Notes: a model not told the origin generated them from the sequence alone. A stretch of DNA of 64,000 nt from Gammaproteobacteria bacterium (GCA_021324305.1 JAJPJI010000026.1:1-64000), one strand, 5' to 3'. Positions 44,913-54,887 are shown, numbered from the stretch's first letter. A program made the numbers and translations.

Positions 44913-46262
44913 ATGAATAAGCTGAGCCGCTATAGTTTGGTGGGTGACAACTGTGAAAACTGTAATTATCTTGCCAACGCATTTACACTGTTGCGGCTTC
45001 CATTGGACAGGTTCTCATTGACGAACCTGATCGAATGTGATGATCATTTGCCTGGTGTAGCCACAGTCTTCCTGTGCAAGCATATTGAAGCTGAGAATGG
45101 CAAACGCGTCATGCAAAAAATCAATACTAGCAAAGCTCATCTCATCTCCTTCAGCCAAGCCAAACCAGACAAATCAGGCAATACGCCGGTTCATTATCTA
45201 AAAATGCCATTCAGCCTGTTTGATTTAAATCGGGTACTGGTTGAATGCATTCATGACCCAGACGATGATTTGACTGATACGGCCATTGACCACCCTGTCT
45301 TTGAACGCCTCATCGGTCAAAGCGTGCAAATCCGAAAAATTCGCTCCATGATCAAGCAGGTTGCATATTCAGACAGCACAGTGCTTATTCTTGGACAATC
45401 GGGAACAGGGAAAGATGTCATTGCTTCATGCATCCATTATTTCTCCAACCGAAAAAATAATTCCCTCGTTCCAATCAATTGCGGTGCCATTCCCAGCGAA
45501 TTAATGGAAAGCGAATTATTTGGGCATGAAAAAGGGGCTTTTACCGGTGCACTGACACGCAGGGCTGGCCGTTTTGAAATTGCGAATGGCGGCACTTTGT
45601 TTCTGGATGAAATCGGCGACATGCCCTTGCCCATGCAAGTCAAATTGTTACGCGTCATCCAGGAGAGAAAAATCGACAGAGTAGGCGGCAGTGCCAGTAT
45701 AAAAGTGGATGTCAGATTAATTGCAGCGACCAATAAAAATCTGGAAGAATTGATCCAGCAAGGCAGGTTCCGGGAAGATTTGTTTTATCGGCTTAATGTA
45801 TTTCCAATCAATGTTCCAAGTCTGAGTGAACGTAAGGATGATATTCCTGCCTTGATCGATTATCATCTGGAAAAAATCCATGAACGCCTGAAGCATAAAG
45901 TCATCTTTACCGATCGTGCCAAAGACATACTCTGCAATTATGCATGGCCCGGCAACATTCGTGAACTTGAGAATTTTCTTGAACGAATGGTCATTTTGCA
46001 TCGTGACCAGGTAGTCGATGAAAAAGACATTGACTCTGCTTACAAGCAGCAAAAACTATCCGGTTCATTGCCAGCGCTAATGACCTCTCATGAGGCGCCG
46101 TTTAATTTCAAGGAATATATCGCCAATACGGAGCGCCAAATGATTCAGTTTGCCCTGGACCGTTCCAATGGAATCATTAATGCGGCGGCAGATTATCTTT
46201 CCCTGGGACGTAGTGCGTTACTCGAAAAAATGAAAAAATACAACCTTATCAGTTCTGGGTAG
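44913..46262 (+). CDS. fleQ: Flagellar master regulator FleQ/FlrA-like (sigma-54 activator)
   Basis: This 449-residue enhancer-binding protein has an N-terminal FleQ-type domain without phosphoacceptor features (about residues 1-135), an AAA+ domain with Walker A 'GQSGTGKD', an intact 'GAFTGA' loop, Walker B 'TLFLDEIGDMP' and 'WPGNIRELEN', and a C-terminal helix-turn-helix ('NAAADYLSLGRSALLEKMKK'). The ATG at 44913 is chosen because AGGA (44903-44906) precedes it; an in-frame ATG six codons earlier has no ribosome site. In relatives FleQ binds c-di-GMP and starts the flagellar cascade. It is divergent from fleR, whose sigma-54 promoter it probably activates. Confidence 0.92.
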   Translation: MNKLSRYSLVGDNCENCNYLANAFTLLRLPLDRFSLTNLIECDDHLPGVATVFLCKHIEAENGKRVMQKINTSKAHLISFSQAKPDKSGNTPVHYLKMPFSLFDLNRVLVECIHDPDDDLTDTAIDHPVFERLIGQSVQIRKIRSMIKQVAYSDSTVLILGQSGTGKDVIASCIHYFSNRKNNSLVPINCGAIPSELMESELFGHEKGAFTGALTRRAGRFEIANGGTLFLDEIGDMPLPMQVKLLRVIQERKIDRVGGSASIKVDVRLIAATNKNLEELIQQGRFREDLFYRLNVFPINVPSLSERKDDIPALIDYHLEKIHERLKHKVIFTDRAKDILCNYAWPGNIRELENFLERMVILHRDQVVDEKDIDSAYKQQKLSGSLPALMTSHEAPFNFKEYIANTERQMIQFALDRSNGIINAAADYLSLGRSALLEKMKKYNLISSG

Positions 46263-46277
46263 CAGACAGCATTGTCT

Positions 46278-46323
46278 CAAACTATGGATCCTGCACATAC
46301 AAACGGGCAGGATTCATAGTTTG
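46278..46323. terminator. Bidirectional hairpin between convergent fleQ and flgL
   Basis: A 17-bp stem (46278-46294 with 46307-46323, one G-T pair) surrounds a 12-base loop in the 69-base gap between the two convergent genes. It lacks a clear T-run on either side, but its position suggests it ends both transcripts. Confidence 0.6.
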
Positions 46324-46331
46324 GAATGAAT

Positions 46332-47573
46332 TTATTTCATCTGCAGAAGCTGCATCATGGTCGCCTGAATTTTCAAATAACAATCCTGTGTCGCTTGCAT
46401 ATAAAAAAGTTGCTGTGACAAATCGGTTCCAATTGCAACAGGGTCGGCATCAGACAACTTGCTATAGATATCTTTTTCATTGGTAATCATGTTCTTGTTA
46501 AGCGTATCCTGATTCAGGATCACTTGCATTCTCGTACCTACTTCACTTTTATAATTAACGAATTGATCGAACACCTGAGAGAATGTAGCGCTATACTGAG
46601 ACAGTGCCTGATTAAATTTAGCAGTCTTGACTGGATCTGAGCCAATAGGCGTATTCAATAAATCAATCAACCCCTGTAAATCGTTAAACACATTTTCCTT
46701 TTGACTGGGAGCGACGGTAAAGGTATCACCAACATCTGGATTACCATAGAAATGCAGAGTCATGCCATTGAAAGTAACATCTGAATCAGGAACATAATCT
46801 GGCGCATTGGCTGGCGTCGTAGCTGGCGGAGGTGGAATCACCTGTCCGGATACAGCACCAACAACCTGGTAGGCCAGTTTTCCGTCACTATTGGTTACAA
46901 ATGTGATTGTATAGGTGTCAGCAATATAATTGCTGCTGTTTGTCACGCTACCTGGTGTGGAATAGGCTGCACCTGTATTGCCAGCAGTCCCTGTCACCGT
47001 GAACGTGCCGTTTCCGGTTGGAATATTTCCAAAAACTCTATAACCCGATTCATTGTAGAGCACGCTGGAATTCGGCCCGATATTAATCGTTGACGTATTA
47101 TAGTCTCCCTGATACACATAAGTACCGTTTTGTGATGAATAGGGCTGAACACCGACATTAAATCCGCCATAAATATAATCGCCGTTAGAATCGCGTGTAT
47201 TCGCGTCATTTAACAGCACGTTTAAATATCCTTTCAATTGATTCGCCATCGCCGCGCGTTCGGAATCAGTTTTAATGCTGCCAGCACTTTGAATAATTTG
47301 CTTGATCTGGTCAACCGTGTTACCAGCGTCACCTATTGAAGATTCAAATAGTGACGTGCGATTTCTGGAAGTAATGATATTCTGGCCATAAGATCTCAAA
47401 TCAGTAAGAAAATCGTTTGTCAGACTGATTTGACTTGCCAGAACCGGATCATCAGAATTATCTATTAATTTTTTTCCATATGCCTCTTGCTGATACAATC
47501 TCGCTACACGCTGAAATTGCTCTGACATCAATGACAATTGTTGTTGGAACATGCTATCAGTTGGAATACGCAT
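46332..47573 (-). CDS. flgL: Hook-filament junction protein FlgL
   Basis: The 413-residue HAP3 protein joins hook and filament. The N-terminal flagellin-like helix ('MRIPTDSMFQQQLSLMSEQF' and 'GKKLIDNSDDPVLASQI') and the C-terminal helix pair ('SKLSDADPVAIGTDLSQQL') flank a central domain of Gly/Thr-rich strands. It is the last gene of the leftward flg block, three bases after flgK. Confidence 0.95.
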   Translation of the reverse strand: MRIPTDSMFQQQLSLMSEQFQRVARLYQQEAYGKKLIDNSDDPVLASQISLTNDFLTDLRSYGQNIITSRNRTSLFESSIGDAGNTVDQIKQIIQSAGSIKTDSERAAMANQLKGYLNVLLNDANTRDSNGDYIYGGFNVGVQPYSSQNGTYVYQGDYNTSTINIGPNSSVLYNESGYRVFGNIPTGNGTFTVTGTAGNTGAAYSTPGSVTNSSNYIADTYTITFVTNSDGKLAYQVVGAVSGQVIPPPPATTPANAPDYVPDSDVTFNGMTLHFYGNPDVGDTFTVAPSQKENVFNDLQGLIDLLNTPIGSDPVKTAKFNQALSQYSATFSQVFDQFVNYKSEVGTRMQVILNQDTLNKNMITNEKDIYSKLSDADPVAIGTDLSQQLFYMQATQDCYLKIQATMMQLLQMK

Positions 47574-47575
47574 GA

Positions 47576-49540
47576 TTAATTCCTTCCTAATCCAATAATG
47601 GTGTCAAAAATGGACTTTGCCGTCTGGATGATTTGTGCGCTTGCCTGAAGACATTCCTGATACATGGCCAGATTAGTTGTTTCTTCACCTATATCGACAC
47701 CTGAAACCTGGCTATATTGTTTATAAGCGCCGTCTCTCAGAACTTTACTGCTGGTATAATCCGCGCTCGCGCCGTTGACTTGTATTGATATGTCACTGGA
47801 CATTAAATTATATCCCTGTGTGAACGAAAGCGAATTGCCTTGAAGAATGCCATTTTTATACTGGGATTCCATTATATTTCCATTTCGGTTATCACCATTA
47901 TTCGTATTATATTTGATATCAAATGTATCACCGGCTTGAATATTACTTCCCGAGATTGAGATCCGGTAACCGGGATCATACCCACCTGGCGTAGGGAAGA
48001 CCGGTGCTCCGGGTGTATAGGTAATCGGGCCTTCCATCACAGCACTGGTATTGGCATTAATAAGTTCATAAGTCGTTGGACTGAGAAATTTGATGGTAAT
48101 CGGTGGATTTAACTGTTTTGGCAATGAGAATGCGCTATTCGTGGTATCGAGAATGTTATCCACATTAATCGTACCATTTCCCTGATTTAGCGGGTTCGAA
48201 TTGGCTGAAACAGGCCAGCCAAGCGCCAGCAGCTTAGGATCACTGATAGCTACTCCCATGTTTTCTGATGCTCCACGCGTCGGAGAGATTGTAAACTTGT
48301 CACCTGCGGCGATTGTCCCGCTATTGATATTGATAGTAAATCCATCTGCACTGATTTGTTGCGGCAAGCTGGATATGGACCCTGAACCGACCACTGTCTT
48401 GTCTGACAGCCTGGTCATCGTATAATGCGTGGGTGTATCAAAAACCAGGATATAATCACTGGTGGTTAATTGCGTGACATCCGAAATGGTCACATTCATG
48501 TTTTCAGTGCCGGTATTATTGCTATTTGGCAGAACGCGTTGACTCATTGCGCTCGCGCTGTTTATATCATTGAATATGTTTCCACCGAGATTACCGTTAT
48601 AGTCAATGCCAAGTTTATTTTGCGCATTAAAAGTTTGCATGATGCCTAATGACAGCCTCCCAAGTGCATTTTGGGCCTGCTCCAAGACAGTTTGGGCATT
48701 AAAATATCCGGCAATTTGGCCACCATGAATAAGATTGGTGATATTCATGGTCGACACACCACTGGTGATGTTTAATATCAAATTGCTTGGATCATTCGGA
48801 TCAGGTACGGCAGAAATCGTTTCCGCCTTGCTGCCAAATACCAGCGGCGTACCATCATCGATCAGAATGTTCATCTGTCCAGACGAATCTGTTTGGGTTG
48901 AAAAGTTGACATACTGCGACAATTGCTGGACCAGCACTTCACGCTTATCCAGCAACGCTCCATTGTCCTGGCCTTGAGAATTGGCAATTTGCTGGTTAAT
49001 TTGCGCAATCTGTTGGGTAATCTCATTAACTGACCCGACTGTTGTCTGGATGGACTGATTGATATTACTGCCTTGCTGCTCGATTTGGGTACCTATTGTA
49101 GAAATGCGATTGGCAAGAGCCATCAATTTATTTAAATAAACGGTTCGCGACTGGATGGAAGTTGTATCTCCATCCAGACTTTTCAGCGCAGCTATCGCGT
49201 CACTGATGAAAGTGGCAATATTATTGGTTCGCTCATTACCCTCAGAATCCTTGAATACCTGGTTTCCGAGTAATGACTCAAGTTGGGATACCTGCTGATA
49301 AAAGGTATCGCTCATTGAAAATGTACTATTGGCTTGCTGTAAAAACTGGCTGGTCGTGGCATCGTAAACACGCTGTACATCTGCAATATTGACGCCGTTG
49401 CCAAATAAATCTTCAGCAAAATCAATTTCCCTTCGGCTGTAATAGGGTGTTTTAACATTCGCAATATTTTGACCTGTCACTGACAGTGCTGACTGAAATG
49501 CCAGAAGCCCTCGTATGCCTATGTTTAAAAGATCATTCAT
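47576..49540 (-). CDS. flgK: Hook-associated protein FlgK
   Basis: The 654-residue HAP1 forms the first hook-filament junction ring. Its N-terminus 'NIGIRGLLAFQSALSVTGQN' then 'NIANVKTPYYSRR' and its C-terminal 'GVDIGEETTNLAMYQECLQA' are the conserved rod/hook-type signatures. Gene order flgH-flgK-flgL, with flgI and flgJ moved to another operon, is unusual. The length is at the upper end of the family. Confidence 0.95.
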   Translation of the reverse strand: MNDLLNIGIRGLLAFQSALSVTGQNIANVKTPYYSRREIDFAEDLFGNGVNIADVQRVYDATTSQFLQQANSTFSMSDTFYQQVSQLESLLGNQVFKDSEGNERTNNIATFISDAIAALKSLDGDTTSIQSRTVYLNKLMALANRISTIGTQIEQQGSNINQSIQTTVGSVNEITQQIAQINQQIANSQGQDNGALLDKREVLVQQLSQYVNFSTQTDSSGQMNILIDDGTPLVFGSKAETISAVPDPNDPSNLILNITSGVSTMNITNLIHGGQIAGYFNAQTVLEQAQNALGRLSLGIMQTFNAQNKLGIDYNGNLGGNIFNDINSASAMSQRVLPNSNNTGTENMNVTISDVTQLTTSDYILVFDTPTHYTMTRLSDKTVVGSGSISSLPQQISADGFTININSGTIAAGDKFTISPTRGASENMGVAISDPKLLALGWPVSANSNPLNQGNGTINVDNILDTTNSAFSLPKQLNPPITIKFLSPTTYELINANTSAVMEGPITYTPGAPVFPTPGGYDPGYRISISGSNIQAGDTFDIKYNTNNGDNRNGNIMESQYKNGILQGNSLSFTQGYNLMSSDISIQVNGASADYTSSKVLRDGAYKQYSQVSGVDIGEETTNLAMYQECLQASAQIIQTAKSIFDTIIGLGRN

Positions 49541-49568
49541 TTAACACCTCACATGTCAATAATATCGA

Positions 49569-50252
49569 CTAATATGGGAAGAACTTAAGCAAGAATTGTG
49601 TTAACGCACCGCCGCGTGAAGAATTGGCGACCTGGCCATTTCCGCTATAAGTAATTCTGGCATCCGCGAGTCGTTGTGAAGAGACCGAATTATTTGCATC
49701 AATGTCATCCCTGCGCAAAATTCCTGTCAGTCTGACATATTCCCTGCCCTGGTTGATCGTCAGCCAGGACTCGCCTTGCACGACCAGGTTTCCATTCGAC
49801 AATACACGTGTCACTGTGACCGAAATTGTGCCATGTAATTTATTCTGTTGATTGCTTTCACCTTCACCATTGAATTGCTGATTGGAATTAAAGTTTGCGA
49901 CATGCCCAGTGATAAAGCCTTTTTCAACGCCAGGCAAAGTAAACGTATCTGATCCAATTTTATTTGATTTGGTCTTGGCCTTCTTTTCACCCTGAGTTGA
50001 TTCTTCCAGACGCACAGTCAAAATATCGCCAATCCGGCCAGGCACATGATCCTGATACAGGGAAATTTCATGTCCAGCCTGATAAATTGTCCCGTTTGTT
50101 TTGGGCGGTGCAGGATTGTCAATTGGATAAGCAGGCGGATACACTGTCTCATCACGAATTCCTGCATCATCCAGCCAGTGAGCACCGCAACCGCTTAACA
50201 GCATCAATAGCGGCAGCACTGATATAAATCTTATTTTCTTTATCCGCATCAT
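49569..50252 (-). CDS. flgH: Flagellar L-ring lipoprotein FlgH
   Basis: The 227-residue outer-membrane L-ring protein has a lipoprotein signal ending in 'LLSGC' near residue 22 and the conserved body ('RIGDILTVRLEESTQGEKKA', 'VQGESWLTINQGREYVRLTG', 'RDDIDANNSVSSQRLADARI'). It follows flgG by 6 bases. Its partner FlgI is encoded 10 kb away on the other strand. Confidence 0.96.
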   Translation of the reverse strand: MMRIKKIRFISVLPLLMLLSGCGAHWLDDAGIRDETVYPPAYPIDNPAPPKTNGTIYQAGHEISLYQDHVPGRIGDILTVRLEESTQGEKKAKTKSNKIGSDTFTLPGVEKGFITGHVANFNSNQQFNGEGESNQQNKLHGTISVTVTRVLSNGNLVVQGESWLTINQGREYVRLTGILRRDDIDANNSVSSQRLADARITYSGNGQVANSSRGGALTQFLLKFFPY

Positions 50253-50258
50253 AGAACC

Positions 50259-51047
50259 TTATGTTGCCTGATTGAGATATTGGAGCATGCTATCAACCGC
50301 CGACACAGCCTTTGATGTCACCTCGAAGGCGCGCTGCGCTTCAATCAGATTCACCATTTCTTCAACGACATTGACATTGGATCCTTCCAGTGCACCCTGT
50401 TGAATGGAGCCCAGTCCCGACTGCGTTGGATTCCCCAGTGTGGGTTGACCACTCGCTGCAGTAACCTGATAAAGATTCTGCCCGATGGGCTCCAATCCAT
50501 CCGGATTGATAAAATCTGCCAGTTGTATTTGACCCAGAGTCTGCTCTGTCGTCGAAGTACTGGTAACAACACTCACCGTACCATCTTCGGCAATCGTAAT
50601 TTTTTGTACACCAGTTGGAATGGTGATGGGTGGTTGTACCAGATATCCATTCGGCAGGGTTATTTGCCCTTGTTCATTCACCCTCAGGCTGCCAGCGCGT
50701 GTATACGCAAAATCTGAACCATTCGGCAATTGGACTTGTAAAAAGCCTCGACCTTTAATCGCGATATCCAGTGCTTTGTCTGTAGTTATCTGTGAGCCAT
50801 CAGTAAAAATCTTTGAGTTATTGGATAACTTTGCGCCGGTGCCAATCGTCACACCTACCGGCATAGTCACGCCATCTGAGGTTGCCGAACCTGGCTGCTG
50901 GATGATCTGGTAAGGCAGCTCTTCAAATTCGGCACGATTTTTCTTGAATCCCGTTGTATTGGCGTTTGCCAGGTTATTACTGATCACTTCAATACTTTTA
51001 TGATGTGCATCCAATCCTGATTTGGCTATCATTAAAGCTAAATCCAT
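50259..51047 (-). CDS. flgG: Distal rod protein FlgG
   Basis: The 262-residue FlgG forms the distal rod. The N-terminal 'GLDAHHKSIEVISNNLANAN' and the C-terminal 'EEMVNLIEAQRAFEVTSKAV' are textbook FlgG features. Length matches E. coli FlgG (260). It lies 15 bases after flgF. Confidence 0.97.
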   Translation of the reverse strand: MDLALMIAKSGLDAHHKSIEVISNNLANANTTGFKKNRAEFEELPYQIIQQPGSATSDGVTMPVGVTIGTGAKLSNNSKIFTDGSQITTDKALDIAIKGRGFLQVQLPNGSDFAYTRAGSLRVNEQGQITLPNGYLVQPPITIPTGVQKITIAEDGTVSVVTSTSTTEQTLGQIQLADFINPDGLEPIGQNLYQVTAASGQPTLGNPTQSGLGSIQQGALEGSNVNVVEEMVNLIEAQRAFEVTSKAVSAVDSMLQYLNQAT

Positions 51048-51062
51048 TGATGTATCCTCCTG

Positions 51063-51794
51063 TTATCTGATCTCCAACAGTTGATTCGATTTTGCCGTAT
51101 TATCCGCGATGGTCTTCATATAATTGGTATGAATCTGATAATGCCTGGTCAAGTCGATTAGTTGCGTCATGGTTTCAATTGCACTCACATTACTTCCCTC
51201 CAAAGAACCGCTGACAATTTTCACATTCTCATCTTGCGGCGCTGTGCCGCCATTCGGAAGATAAAATAATGAATCAGGCCCCTTTTGTAATTCCGATGTC
51301 TGAGGATTCGTCAACTTGATCCTGTCTACTGCCACCATTTCAGTCTCCCCGATATACCGGGCCGAAATAGTTCCATCAGGCGCAATGCTGATTCTGTCTG
51401 CGTTGGAAATATTGATTGCCCCGCCATTTCCCAGCACCAATTCACCGGATTGCGTCGTCAATACACCATTTTTCAATTGCAGACTGCCTGCACGTGTGTA
51501 AGCTTCCTTGCCGGATTTGGATTGCACTGCGATGAATCCGTCTCCATCCAGCGCAATATCCAAATCACGGTCCGTGCTCAGGATAGATCCTTTTTTGAAG
51601 TCAGTGTATGTTTTATCCAATTTGGAGTAGACCCTGCTTTGCATTCCTGTTTCCTTCACAGGCTGTTGCTGCACATAGGTTGAGTCTGCCCGGAATGCCG
51701 TTGTATTGACATTTGCAAGATTGTTGGTCATCACTTCCAGTTGACGCATCGCATTGTATGCGCTGTTCATACTGATATATAAGGATTTATCCAT
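51063..51794 (-). CDS. flgF: Proximal rod protein FlgF
   Basis: The 243-residue FlgF has 'NSAYNAMRQLEVMTNNLANV' at its start and 'IETMTQLIDLTRHYQIHTNY' near its end, as expected for FlgF rather than FlgG. It is between flgE and flgG in the normal order. Confidence 0.95.
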   Translation of the reverse strand: MDKSLYISMNSAYNAMRQLEVMTNNLANVNTTAFRADSTYVQQQPVKETGMQSRVYSKLDKTYTDFKKGSILSTDRDLDIALDGDGFIAVQSKSGKEAYTRAGSLQLKNGVLTTQSGELVLGNGGAINISNADRISIAPDGTISARYIGETEMVAVDRIKLTNPQTSELQKGPDSLFYLPNGGTAPQDENVKIVSGSLEGSNVSAIETMTQLIDLTRHYQIHTNYMKTIADNTAKSNQLLEIR

Positions 51795-51810
51795 GGTGCG
51801 TTCCTTTCAA

Positions 51811-53007
51811 TTAAAGTTTGATGACTGTCTGCATCACTTCATTGTAAGTATTTTCAACCTGCGCGTTTGCCTGAAATGTATGCTGTGCACTGAGCAGATT
51901 GACCATTTCAGTGGTTAAATCGACATTTGACAATTCAACATAGCCTGCACGAATATTGCCAAGACTATTACTCTGGCTAATGATGGGATTGCCTGAGGCA
52001 CTGGTTGCAATCCATGACATATTACCAATGTCAGCCAGGCCATCCGGCGACTGGAAGGTCGCAATTGCAACCTGACCAGCCAATAATTTCTGACTGTTGG
52101 TATACTGCATCCAGACATTGCCGTCACCATCCACCATGACTCCGGTATAGTTGCCCGGCGGATATCCGTCAGCCTGAGTCAAATTTATTCCATTGGGACT
52201 ACCGTATTGCGTTGATCCGGTCATATTCAGTGAAAACGTTTGCGGTGATGTGGCACCGGTTGTCGGCGAATAGCTCAAACTGTTTAAACCTGTTGTAGCC
52301 GATAATTGACCGGTTTGTGAAAATGTCATCGTACCCGATCCGACGGAAGCTCCATCGACATAGACATTTACATTCCAGTTATTCGCTGATGTCTTGACAT
52401 AATAGGATGTGACTGTGTGTTGATTGCCAAGACTGTCATAGATCGGCACAGATGATTGATAATTGAATGTCGTATTATTATTAGGATCGAACACACCTGT
52501 CGGAGGATCCTGATTGGAATTCAGATTGACTTGCACTTGTGCTGTCGTACTCGCTTTCGCCGGCAAGGCAGCATTGCTGACTTGTAAATCAGAGACAGTG
52601 CCGCCAGAAGGAATTGTGCCATTCACGGCCTGGAATCCCTGCAGTCTTTTGTTTCCAAACATGAGATACCCCTGTTCGGAGCTAAACCGACCGGCACGCG
52701 AATAGCTTAACTGGCCAGATGACTGATCTTTAAGTATGAAAAATCCATTGCCATTAATGCCGAGATCCAATGCCTTGCTGGTAAATTGATAGCTGCCATT
52801 CGAAAAATCCTGATTGACACTGGCAACATCCACACCGAGACCAATCTGATTGGGAGCGGCACCATTGGACGACGGGTAGATATCCGCAAAATTGATATAT
52901 GATTTTTTAAATCCAATTGTGTTCGCATTTGCAATATTATTACTGATCACTTCCATGTTAGACATCGCTGCCTGCATACCGCTATCAGCTATATTTCCGA
53001 TACCCAT
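51811..53007 (-). CDS. flgE: Flagellar hook protein FlgE
   Basis: The 398-residue hook subunit starts with the conserved 'NISNNIANANTIGFKK'-type region (here 'MEVISNNIANANTIGFKKSY'), contains the 'ALDLGINGNGFFIL' segment, and ends with 'STEMVNLLSAQHTFQANAQV'-like hook signature ('TTEMVNLLSAQHTFQANAQV'). Its length is close to E. coli FlgE (402). It follows flgD. Confidence 0.96.
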   Translation of the reverse strand: MGIGNIADSGMQAAMSNMEVISNNIANANTIGFKKSYINFADIYPSSNGAAPNQIGLGVDVASVNQDFSNGSYQFTSKALDLGINGNGFFILKDQSSGQLSYSRAGRFSSEQGYLMFGNKRLQGFQAVNGTIPSGGTVSDLQVSNAALPAKASTTAQVQVNLNSNQDPPTGVFDPNNNTTFNYQSSVPIYDSLGNQHTVTSYYVKTSANNWNVNVYVDGASVGSGTMTFSQTGQLSATTGLNSLSYSPTTGATSPQTFSLNMTGSTQYGSPNGINLTQADGYPPGNYTGVMVDGDGNVWMQYTNSQKLLAGQVAIATFQSPDGLADIGNMSWIATSASGNPIISQSNSLGNIRAGYVELSNVDLTTEMVNLLSAQHTFQANAQVENTYNEVMQTVIKL

Positions 53008-53053
53008 GGCTTGCTCTCCTTGTTATAAATCGTCAAATTACGCTAAAATCCGA

Positions 53054-53734
53054 TCACAGAATCTTGATTATTTCACCCATATCCACACCGCCTAATCCAT
53101 CAACATTCAAGATCACCGAACCGGTTGCAGGATTCATAGCGACACTGCCAACCTTGAATGTACCTGCTGTATGCACATCCACGGATTTGCCATTGATAGT
53201 GGCTGTTGCGGAAATTTTGTAAAAATCTTCCTTCATGGGCCCACCATTCGCATCTTTTCCATCCCAATCAAAATCCAGCACACCTGAACCGGATGCGCCT
53301 TTTTCGATTGTCTTCACCACATTACCATTGCTATCCTTGATCGTGATGGTAACGCTGGTCACAGCAGCAGGTAAGATGACGGAGCCGCTTAGCCCCTCAT
53401 CCTTTACTAGTGGGCTGACGCCTGCCGGGATCTGTACTTTTTTCCCTATCAACCCAGATGCTGTCATCACTTGAGATTTCGCAATATTTAATCCGAGACC
53501 CTGAATTGACTTTTGCAATTCTTCGGATGAAGCCAATGAAGTTAGCATGGACATGTTCTGCAGCATTGCAGCGCTGTCATACGGTTTCAACGGACTTTGC
53601 ATTCGCATTTGCGTCAGAAAGATGGTCATGAAATCATCTTTCGTTAATTCCTTCCTGCCGCCCTGTCTATCCTGGCCGCCATTAACATCGTTGCTATAAC
53701 TACTGGAACCTATCGTATCCTTGATTATCGGCAT
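53054..53734 (-). CDS. flgD: Hook cap/scaffold protein FlgD
   Basis: The 226-residue hook cap has the conserved N-terminal 'LTKDDFMTIFLTQMRMQSP' export/assembly region and the C-terminal FlgD Tudor/Ig-like domains (about residues 85-225, with 'VLDFDWDGKDANG'). It lies between flgC and flgE, as usual. Confidence 0.95.
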   Translation of the reverse strand: MPIIKDTIGSSSYSNDVNGGQDRQGGRKELTKDDFMTIFLTQMRMQSPLKPYDSAAMLQNMSMLTSLASSEELQKSIQGLGLNIAKSQVMTASGLIGKKVQIPAGVSPLVKDEGLSGSVILPAAVTSVTITIKDSNGNVVKTIEKGASGSGVLDFDWDGKDANGGPMKEDFYKISATATINGKSVDVHTAGTFKVGSVAMNPATGSVILNVDGLGGVDMGEIIKIL

Positions 53735-53754
53735 AGTGATCTCTCAATTTAAAG

Positions 53755-54204
53755 TTAACTCTTGGTGTTAATCACTCCTAGTGTTTGCATAATCATATTC
53801 TTGGTCGTATTCATTATCTCGACATTTGCCTGGTATTCTTTGGAAGCTGCGATCATGTTTGTCATTTCAGCAATAGGATTCACATCAGTCGCATAAACAA
53901 AACCATTCTTGTCAGCGAGAGGGTGACTAGGTTCATAACGCTTTTCCAGTGGTTTTTTGCTTTGCTCGATCCCTGTCACCCGGACACCACCAGTCGGCTG
54001 GTCATCCGATCCAAGCCCCCCTATCGATTGTGTAACTTCACTGAATACTGGATATTTCGTATGATATGTCGATTCCTCGCTTCCACCGATGCTGCCTGCG
54101 TTCGCCAAATTACTTGCTATTGTATTCATACGTATGGTCTGCGCGCTTAATCCACTCGCAGCATTTGTCAGAATCTGTTCGAGGCTATTGATTGGTGCGG
54201 ACAT
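53755..54204 (-). CDS. flgC: Proximal rod protein FlgC
   Basis: The 149-residue FlgC has the rod signature 'GLSAQTIRMNTIASNLANAG' at its N-terminus and 'NPIAEMTNMIAASKEYQANV' at its C-terminus. It follows flgB by two bases. Confidence 0.96.
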   Translation of the reverse strand: MSAPINSLEQILTNAASGLSAQTIRMNTIASNLANAGSIGGSEESTYHTKYPVFSEVTQSIGGLGSDDQPTGGVRVTGIEQSKKPLEKRYEPSHPLADKNGFVYATDVNPIAEMTNMIAASKEYQANVEIMNTTKNMIMQTLGVINTKS

Positions 54205-54206
54205 TA

Positions 54207-54587
54207 TTATTCTCCTTTGATGGCTTTCATAATTTCGTCTGATTTATTCCCGATAAATGTCAGATTGACCTGATACCGAAGCGCATTTTCCATAAAATCC
54301 TTTCTTTCAATTTCATCGTCAACTGTATTGCCATCCAGCCCCATTTGCATGGGGACACGATACAATATCTGTTGTCCGCCGGCCTGGTTTTCAGCCTGAA
54401 TATGGTTTTTATTGGTTGTATCTAATGAATAATTTTCACCGGCCTCCTGCATGGCCTTATTAAAATCAAAATCGCGCGCCTTATAATGAGGGGTACTGCT
54501 ATTCACAAGATTGTTTGCGAGCATCACACCTCGGCTTTCGGCCAGCTGTAAAGCCTTTTCAGACAACCCAAAAATTGAATCTGCCAT
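54207..54587 (-). CDS. flgB: Proximal rod protein FlgB
   Basis: The 126-residue FlgB has 'LAESRGVMLANNLVNSSTPH' then 'YKARDFDF' near the start and a conserved C-terminal helix ('FMENALRYQVNLTFIGNKSD'). The frame is open upstream to 54662, but the ATG at 54585-54587 has AGGAG seven bases before it, gives the family length, and leaves room for the sigma-54 promoter, which would otherwise lie inside the gene. It is the first gene of flgBCDEFGHKL. Confidence 0.94.
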   Translation of the reverse strand: MADSIFGLSEKALQLAESRGVMLANNLVNSSTPHYKARDFDFNKAMQEAGENYSLDTTNKNHIQAENQAGGQQILYRVPMQMGLDGNTVDDEIERKDFMENALRYQVNLTFIGNKSDEIMKAIKGE

Positions 54588-54640
54588 ATCAATGCTCCTG
54601 TCGCTTCGGAAGAGATCCTGTAAACCGCCTAAATGATTTA

Positions 54641-54658
54641 TTGCAAGATTCGTGCCAA
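54641..54658 (-). promoter_or_regulatory. Sigma-54 promoter for flgBCDEFGHKL
   Basis: The leftward strand reads TTGGCACGAATCTTGCAA, an essentially perfect sigma-54 site, with GG at 54655-54656 and GC at 54643-54644 and ten bases between. It lies about 55 bases upstream of the flgB ATG. Confidence 0.93.
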
Positions 54659-54849
54659 TCACAATTTCAATGGAAATTCAGCCTGGAAGGATAGTCGAGA
54701 CCGTTTTATGAAAAAAATGCGTATATATCGGCAGATAATTGCATTTCTTAAATATTATTTTTGCCGTTTGCGGCAAAAAATTGCCGGCATCATGATAATG
54801 GCTTGTGATTGTGGCCAATTCGACAGACTCAGCTATCAAAACCATTTGA

Positions 54850-54858
54850 TGGTATAAT
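54850..54858 (+). promoter_or_regulatory. Extended -10 promoter for the small secreted protein gene
   Basis: TGGTATAAT gives a TG-n-TATAAT extended -10 box, 29 bases before the ATG at 54888 and pointing rightward. No good -35 is present, as is common for extended -10 promoters. It implies housekeeping control rather than flagellar control. Confidence 0.6.
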
Positions 54859-54887
54859 AAATCATCCAGCAACTTGAGAGTCATCAT

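Noticed and set aside
54588-54662. Longer N-terminus for FlgB
   Set aside because: The extension contains the perfect sigma-54 promoter and is not found in FlgB proteins; the AGGAG-preceded ATG at 54587 fits.
54765-54790. Possible terminator or second sigma-54 site near the T/A-flanked GCCG-CGGC hairpin before the small secreted gene
   Set aside because: The stem is followed by A-runs rather than T-runs on both strands, and the GG to GC spacing on the leftward strand is nine bases, not ten.
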